From NCBI RefSeq assembly GCF_014203835.1, contig NZ_JACHJW010000001.1, positions 1,550,001-1,614,000 on the forward strand: 64,000 nucleotides of DNA, written 5' to 3'. Below the pieces are notes generated by a model. The model had not been told where the DNA came from and searched no databases. It worked only from the letters and a program-made list of their open reading frames with translations. The stretch is from Micromonospora polyrhachis (lineage in GTDB: Bacteria > Actinomycetota > Actinomycetes > Mycobacteriales > Micromonosporaceae). Shown in pieces: positions 60,348-64,000 of the stretch; the stretch's first letter is position 1; every line of letters begins with the position of its first letter. The position numbers and the translations under genes were made by a program.

Positions 60348-60364
60348 GCCGCTCGCCCGTCTCG

Positions 60365-61459
60365 TCAGAGGACGCGGTGCACCCAGCCGTGCGGGTCGGC
60401 GCCCCGGCCCCGCTGGATGTCCACCAGGGTCTGCCGGATCCGCATGGTCGTCTCGCCTGCCTCGCCGTCGCCGATGGTGAACTCGCCGTCCGGGAAGCGG
60501 ACCTGCCCGATCGGGGTGATCACAGCGGCGGTGCCGCAGGCGAAGACCTCACGCAGTCGACCACTGGCGGCGTCGGCCCGCCACTCGTCGAAGCTCACCG
60601 GTCGTTCGGCCACGGTGAGGCCGGACTCGCTGGCGAGCTTCATCACCGACTCCCGGGTGATGCCGGGCAGGATGGTGCCCAGCGGCGGGGTGACCAGCGT
60701 GTCGTCGGCGTAGCGGAAGAAGACGTTCATGCCGCTCATCTCGTCGACGTAGCGGCGCTGCACGGCGTCGAGGAAGACGACGTCGTCACAGCCCTGGGCG
60801 ACCGCCTCCGCCTTGGCGATCAGCGAGGTGGCGTAGTTACCACCGCACTTGGCCGCGCCGGTGCCACCGGGTGCGGCCCGGGTGTAGTCGGGTGAGACCC
60901 AGACAGTCAGCGGCTTGACCCCGCCGGAGAAGTACGACTCGACCGGTGAGGCGATGAGGACGTAGAGGTACTCGGTGGCCGGGCGGACGCCGAGGAACAC
61001 CTCGCTGCCGTACATGAAGGGGCGCAGGTAGAGGCTGCCGCCCTCGGTGTCGGGGATCCACTCCCGGTCGATCTCGATGAGGTGACGCAGTGAGTCGAGG
61101 AACGCCTGCGGCGGCAGTGGAGCCATCGCCATCCGCTTGGCCGACTCGACGAACCGGGCGGCGTTGGCGTCGGGCCGGAACAGGGTGACCCCACCATCGG
61201 CGGCCCGGTACGCCTTCAGCCCCTCGAAGATCTCCTGGGCGTAGTGCAGTACGGCGGTAGCGGGATCCATCGGGATGGGGCCCCGCGCCTCAACCCGGGC
61301 GTCGTACCAGCCCTTGCCCTCGGCGTACCGGATCGTGACCATGTGGTCGGTGAAGATCCGGCCGAATCCGGGGTTGGTCAGTAGCGTGGCCCGCTCGGCG
61401 GCGGCTACTGGCTGAGGATTCGGGCGAATCTCGAAGTCGAGCTTGTCACCACCGCTCAT
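60365..61459 (-). CDS. ilvE: Branched-chain amino-acid aminotransferase
   Basis: Last step of Leu, Ile and Val synthesis. 364 aa from ATG 61459 (GGAGG 8 nt upstream). Fold-type IV PLP enzyme: YAQEIFEGLKAYR, RPFMYGSEVFLGVRPA, GGNYATSLIAKAEAVAQGCDDVVFLDA (PLP Lys), MSGMNVFF, LPGITRESVM. Separate transcription unit 210 bp downstream of leuB. Confidence 0.96.
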   Translation of the reverse strand: MSGGDKLDFEIRPNPQPVAAAERATLLTNPGFGRIFTDHMVTIRYAEGKGWYDARVEARGPIPMDPATAVLHYAQEIFEGLKAYRAADGGVTLFRPDANAARFVESAKRMAMAPLPPQAFLDSLRHLIEIDREWIPDTEGGSLYLRPFMYGSEVFLGVRPATEYLYVLIASPVESYFSGGVKPLTVWVSPDYTRAAPGGTGAAKCGGNYATSLIAKAEAVAQGCDDVVFLDAVQRRYVDEMSGMNVFFRYADDTLVTPPLGTILPGITRESVMKLASESGLTVAERPVSFDEWRADAASGRLREVFACGTAAVITPIGQVRFPDGEFTIGDGEAGETTMRIRQTLVDIQRGRGADPHGWVHRVL

Positions 61460-61669
61460 AGCGTTGACCTCCATGCGAGCGGCATGCGGGAACGGGCATG
61501 CCAGAAGAATGGTTCCTGCAACTTACCCCGAACGCTCGTTCAGCGGGAACAGCCGGTCGGCCGGCGGCACCAGGGACCGCCCGGCCGCCGATCGTACGAG
61601 GTGCGGCGGGCCGCCGCGTACGCGGCGGGCCGGGTTGGATCAGCCGCGTACGCGGCCAGCCGGATTGGA
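61460..61669. repeat. leuB-ilvE gap with short repeats
   Basis: CGTACGCGGC blocks with GGCCGGGTTGGATCAGC recur twice at about 61614-61670. The ilvE promoter must lie here; no known operator seen. Confidence 0.6.
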
Positions 61670-62713
61670 TCAGCCTGCGGCGTGCGCGACGAGCCGGTCG
61701 CCGATCTCGGCGGTGCTGCCCCGCTCCCCCGGGGTGCGGGAGGCGAGTTCGGCGGCGACGGCGTTGGATACCCGCTCGGCGGCCTCGGGGTGACCGAGAT
61801 GGTCGAGCAGCAGGGATACGGAGAGCACCGCCGCGACCGGATCGGCCAGGCCCTGACCGGCGATGTCCGGCGCGGAGCCGTGTACCGGCTCGAACATGGA
61901 CGGGTAGGTCCGCTCCGGGTTGATGCTGCCGCTGGCCGCCAGGCCGATTCCGCCGGTAACGGCGGCGGCGATGTCGGTGAGGATGTCGCCGAAGAGGTTG
62001 TCGGTGACCACCACGTCGTAGCGCTGGGGTTGGGTGACCAGGAACATCGCCGCCGCGTCGACGTGCTGGTATTCGGTCTCGACGTCGGGGTGTTCGGCGG
62101 CGACGGCCGCGAAGGCTCGTGCCCACAGGGAACCGGCGTGGGTGAGGACGTTGGTCTTGTGCACCAGGGTCACCTTGCGACGCTCGCGCCGACCGGCCCG
62201 GGCGAAGGCGTCGCGGATCACGCGTTCGACGCCGTGCCGGGTGTTCAGGCTCTCCTCGGTGGCCACCTCGGCCGGGGTGTCGCGGTGCAGTGCGCCGCCG
62301 GCTCCGGCGTAAAGGCCCTCGGTGCCCTCCCGGACGACGACCAGGTCGATCTCACCTGGCTTGACGCTGGCCAGCGGACCGGTGGTGCCGGGCCAGAGCC
62401 GGGACGGACGCAGGTTGACGTACTGGTCGAAGTCGAAGCGCAGCCGGAGCAGCAGTCCGCGTTCCAGCACGCCCGGCGGGACGGTGGGGTCGCCCACCGC
62501 GCCGAGCAGGATGGCGTCGTGGTCGGCCAGTTCGGCAAGCACCGACTCCGGCAGCACCTCACCGGTACGGTGGTAGCGGGCCGCGCCGAGGTCGTATTCG
62601 GTGGCCTCGACTCCGGGTAGCACCGCGTCGAGGACCTTGCGGGCCTGCGCGACCACCTCGGGTCCGATGCCGTCACCGGCCACCACCGCGATCCGCGCCA
62701 CCGACACGTCCAC
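61670..62713 (-). CDS. leuB: 3-isopropylmalate dehydrogenase
   Basis: NAD-dependent oxidative decarboxylase of leucine synthesis. 347 aa. [51 protein letters not shown] and [35 protein letters not shown] are LeuB signature elements (metal-binding Asp residues). GTG start at 62713; alternative in-frame starts a few codons on. Confidence 0.95.
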   Translation of the reverse strand: MDVSVARIAVVAGDGIGPEVVAQARKVLDAVLPGVEATEYDLGAARYHRTGEVLPESVLAELADHDAILLGAVGDPTVPPGVLERGLLLRLRFDFDQYVNLRPSRLWPGTTGPLASVKPGEIDLVVVREGTEGLYAGAGGALHRDTPAEVATEESLNTRHGVERVIRDAFARAGRRERRKVTLVHKTNVLTHAGSLWARAFAAVAAEHPDVETEYQHVDAAAMFLVTQPQRYDVVVTDNLFGDILTDIAAAVTGGIGLAASGSINPERTYPSMFEPVHGSAPDIAGQGLADPVAAVLSVSLLLDHLGHPEAAERVSNAVAAELASRTPGERGSTAEIGDRLVAHAAG

Positions 62714-62921
62714 ACTCCATTCGTTCCGCCTGTCTAGGGAACGTTAAGGGGTCGTCCCGGTTCCCGGTACGATTCTCCCGAAATGTGGGAAGTGTCAAGT
62801 ACAGGACTTTGCCAGGCGACACCCATGGGCTGGTCATGTTGCCGCCCTATGGTGTAACTGACCGTTCCCGGACGGCCACAACATCCGTACCGGGCGGGAA
62901 GTTGCCAGAGAGGGCCCGTAG
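62714..62921. promoter_or_regulatory. Divergent gap leuB / ApbE-like
   Basis: 208 bp containing both promoters, AT-richer around 62765-62850. No operator recognised. Confidence 0.3.
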
Positions 62922-63782
62922 ATGCTCATCCACCAGGCGAACCGGCCCCGATCGGGGGACCGGGCGGTACCGCCGTCCGGCCGGGGGACCATACCCGACC
63001 TGCGGCTCGGTGCCAGATCAGCACCACCCGGCGAACGATCGGACGGCTCACCAGCCGACCGGATCGTGGCGCGACACACCGTACCGACCTCCACCACCGA
63101 GTTCTCGCTGGTGTTGAGCGCGCCGGCCGAGCTCGGCCGGCGGGGGATCGGGGAGGCACTGCGGGACGCGGTCGCCGAGTTGCGGGCGATCGACCTCACC
63201 TACAGCCCGGCCCGGCCCGGCAGCCTCGTGTCCCGACTACGTCGGGGCGAGATCAGCGCCGACTCCTACCCGCCACTGGCCGACATCGTGGCCCGGTGCG
63301 CGGCGATGCGGGCCGCCACCGACGGTTGGTTCGACGCCTGGGCGGTGCCCGGCGGCTTCGACCCGGGTGGCCTGCTCAACGGCTGGGCGGTGGAGCGGGC
63401 CGCTGCCCGACTACGTGCCGCCGGGATCGGCGACTACGCCGTGTTCAGCGGGGCCGACGTGGTCGTACGCGGACACGCACCACACGGCGGCCCGTGGCGG
63501 ATCGCCCTGCACCACCCGACCGAAAGTCACCGGCCGCCGATGATGCTGGAGATGACCGCTGGCGCGGTCGGCACCTCGGGCGTCACCGGCCGCCGGGACC
63601 ATGTGGTGGACCCACACACCGGCAAGCCGGTAAACCACTTCCTCGCCGCCACGGTGACCGGCCCCGACCTGGCCGTGGCCGACGCGTACGCCACCGCGTT
63701 GTTCGCCGCCGGCCCGGCCGGACTCGACGGGTTCCCCACCACCGACGGCTATCGGGTGCTCTTCGCCACCACCACGGAATAG
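62922..63782 (+). CDS. ApbE-like FAD:protein FMN transferase
   Basis: 286 aa. ApbE fold: RAIDLTYSPARPGSLVSRLRRGE, ATDGWFDAWAVPGGFDPGGLLNGWAVERAA, and the C-terminal VGTSGVTGRRDHVVDPHTGKPVNHFLAATVTGPDLAVADAYATALF (Mg/FAD binding). The first ~50 residues are disordered and Pro/Arg-rich, with no lipoprotein signal, so it is probably cytoplasmic. Its flavoprotein partner is not visible nearby. Confidence 0.9.
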   Translation: MLIHQANRPRSGDRAVPPSGRGTIPDLRLGARSAPPGERSDGSPADRIVARHTVPTSTTEFSLVLSAPAELGRRGIGEALRDAVAELRAIDLTYSPARPGSLVSRLRRGEISADSYPPLADIVARCAAMRAATDGWFDAWAVPGGFDPGGLLNGWAVERAAARLRAAGIGDYAVFSGADVVVRGHAPHGGPWRIALHHPTESHRPPMMLEMTAGAVGTSGVTGRRDHVVDPHTGKPVNHFLAATVTGPDLAVADAYATALFAAGPAGLDGFPTTDGYRVLFATTTE

Positions 63783-64000
63783 GACCATCGCCCAACAGGC
63801 AGCCGGCAGGTGGGTCATCGGGTGACCGGCCGATGGTCGAGAGACAGCTGACCGTCGCTCGCCGTCCACAGCGGACGTTCTAATCGGAGACATGACCAGG
63901 CCCTCACGGTTGCGGCAACGACCGTGAGGGCCGGATCAGACGGGTGCGCGTGGCTCGCGCACGCGAACTGCCGATCACCCGACGCTGGCGCCGCGCCTCA
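63783..64000. other. Right-end gene-poor region
   Basis: No convincing gene. A terminator hairpin is at 63899-63932; the last 60 bases could be the 3' end of a minus-strand gene continuing outside, but too little is visible to say. Confidence 0.4.
63899..63932. terminator. Terminator hairpin near the right end
   Basis: Perfect 12-bp stem GGCCCTCACGGT / ACCGTGAGGGCC with a 10-nt loop. Confidence 0.88.

Overview
The window is high-GC actinomycete chromosome, most likely Micromonosporaceae (Micromonospora-like). The evidence is the very high G+C, many GTG/TTG starts, ATGA/GTGA stop-start overlaps, an HU protein with a long Lys/Ala/Thr tail, F420 and MutT1 genes, Scr1/DUF397 pairs, and a gene order that follows the Mycobacterium tuberculosis fpg-rnc ... 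recG ... thiL ... ddl // gpsA-cofC-ppk-mutT1-hupB-leuDC-IclR ... FAH block as I remember it.

Layout. 0-5 kb (minus): mutM (partial), rnc, plsX, rpmF, yceD, a DivIVA-like coiled coil, coaD and rsmD. 5-7 kb: a sortase-anchored LPXTG surface protein. 7-11 kb (minus): recG and a DAK2/DegV-like kinase. 11-18 kb: a HEAT-repeat protein, rpmB, a stand-alone ATP-grasp ligase, a GNAT, thiL with an upstream coupled 55-aa gene, a one-domain Lrp/AsnC protein and DUF3515. 18-19.4 kb: ddl. 19.6-31 kb is an accessory stretch between ddl and the cystathionine lyase-gpsA block: a CDC48-type AAA ATPase with a TPR membrane partner, an Scr1-type XRE/DUF397 pair among small Cys-containing proteins, a second XRE/TPR regulator, an SDR, IS remnants, and a DddA/SCP1.201-like deaminase toxin with an Imm1-like immunity gene. 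31-41 kb: PLP lyase, gpsA, plsC-like, cofC, ppk1, mutT1, a membrane EEP phosphatase and HU. 41-46 kb: leuCD with divergent IclR, two tRNAs (Glu, Gln) and an FAH hydrolase. 46-55 kb: envelope protein, putative glycosylase, MFS, arfB, an HtrA-like protease, a coupled MoxR-DUF58-VWA operon and a second EEP protein. 55-64 kb: cimA with a branched-chain amino-acid attenuator, ahpC-ahpD, a PRC-barrel protein, a tyrosine phosphatase, ilvE, leuB and an ApbE-like protein.

How the genes work together. Lipid precursors (plsX, gpsA, plsC), ribosome/RNA maturation (rnc, rpmF, rpmB, rsmD, yceD), cofactors (coaD, thiL, cofC) and branched-chain amino acids (leuCD, leuB, ilvE, cimA) dominate. Most striking are the deaminase toxin-immunity locus bordered by IS scars, the cimA leader encoding Val-Ile-Ile-Ile-Leu before a terminator, a 26-bp duplication that created a nine-codon minicistron between plsX and rnc, a coupled small gene before thiL, two long imperfect hairpins between convergent genes, and widespread short tandem repeats in gaps and in protein linkers (three sets in ppk alone).
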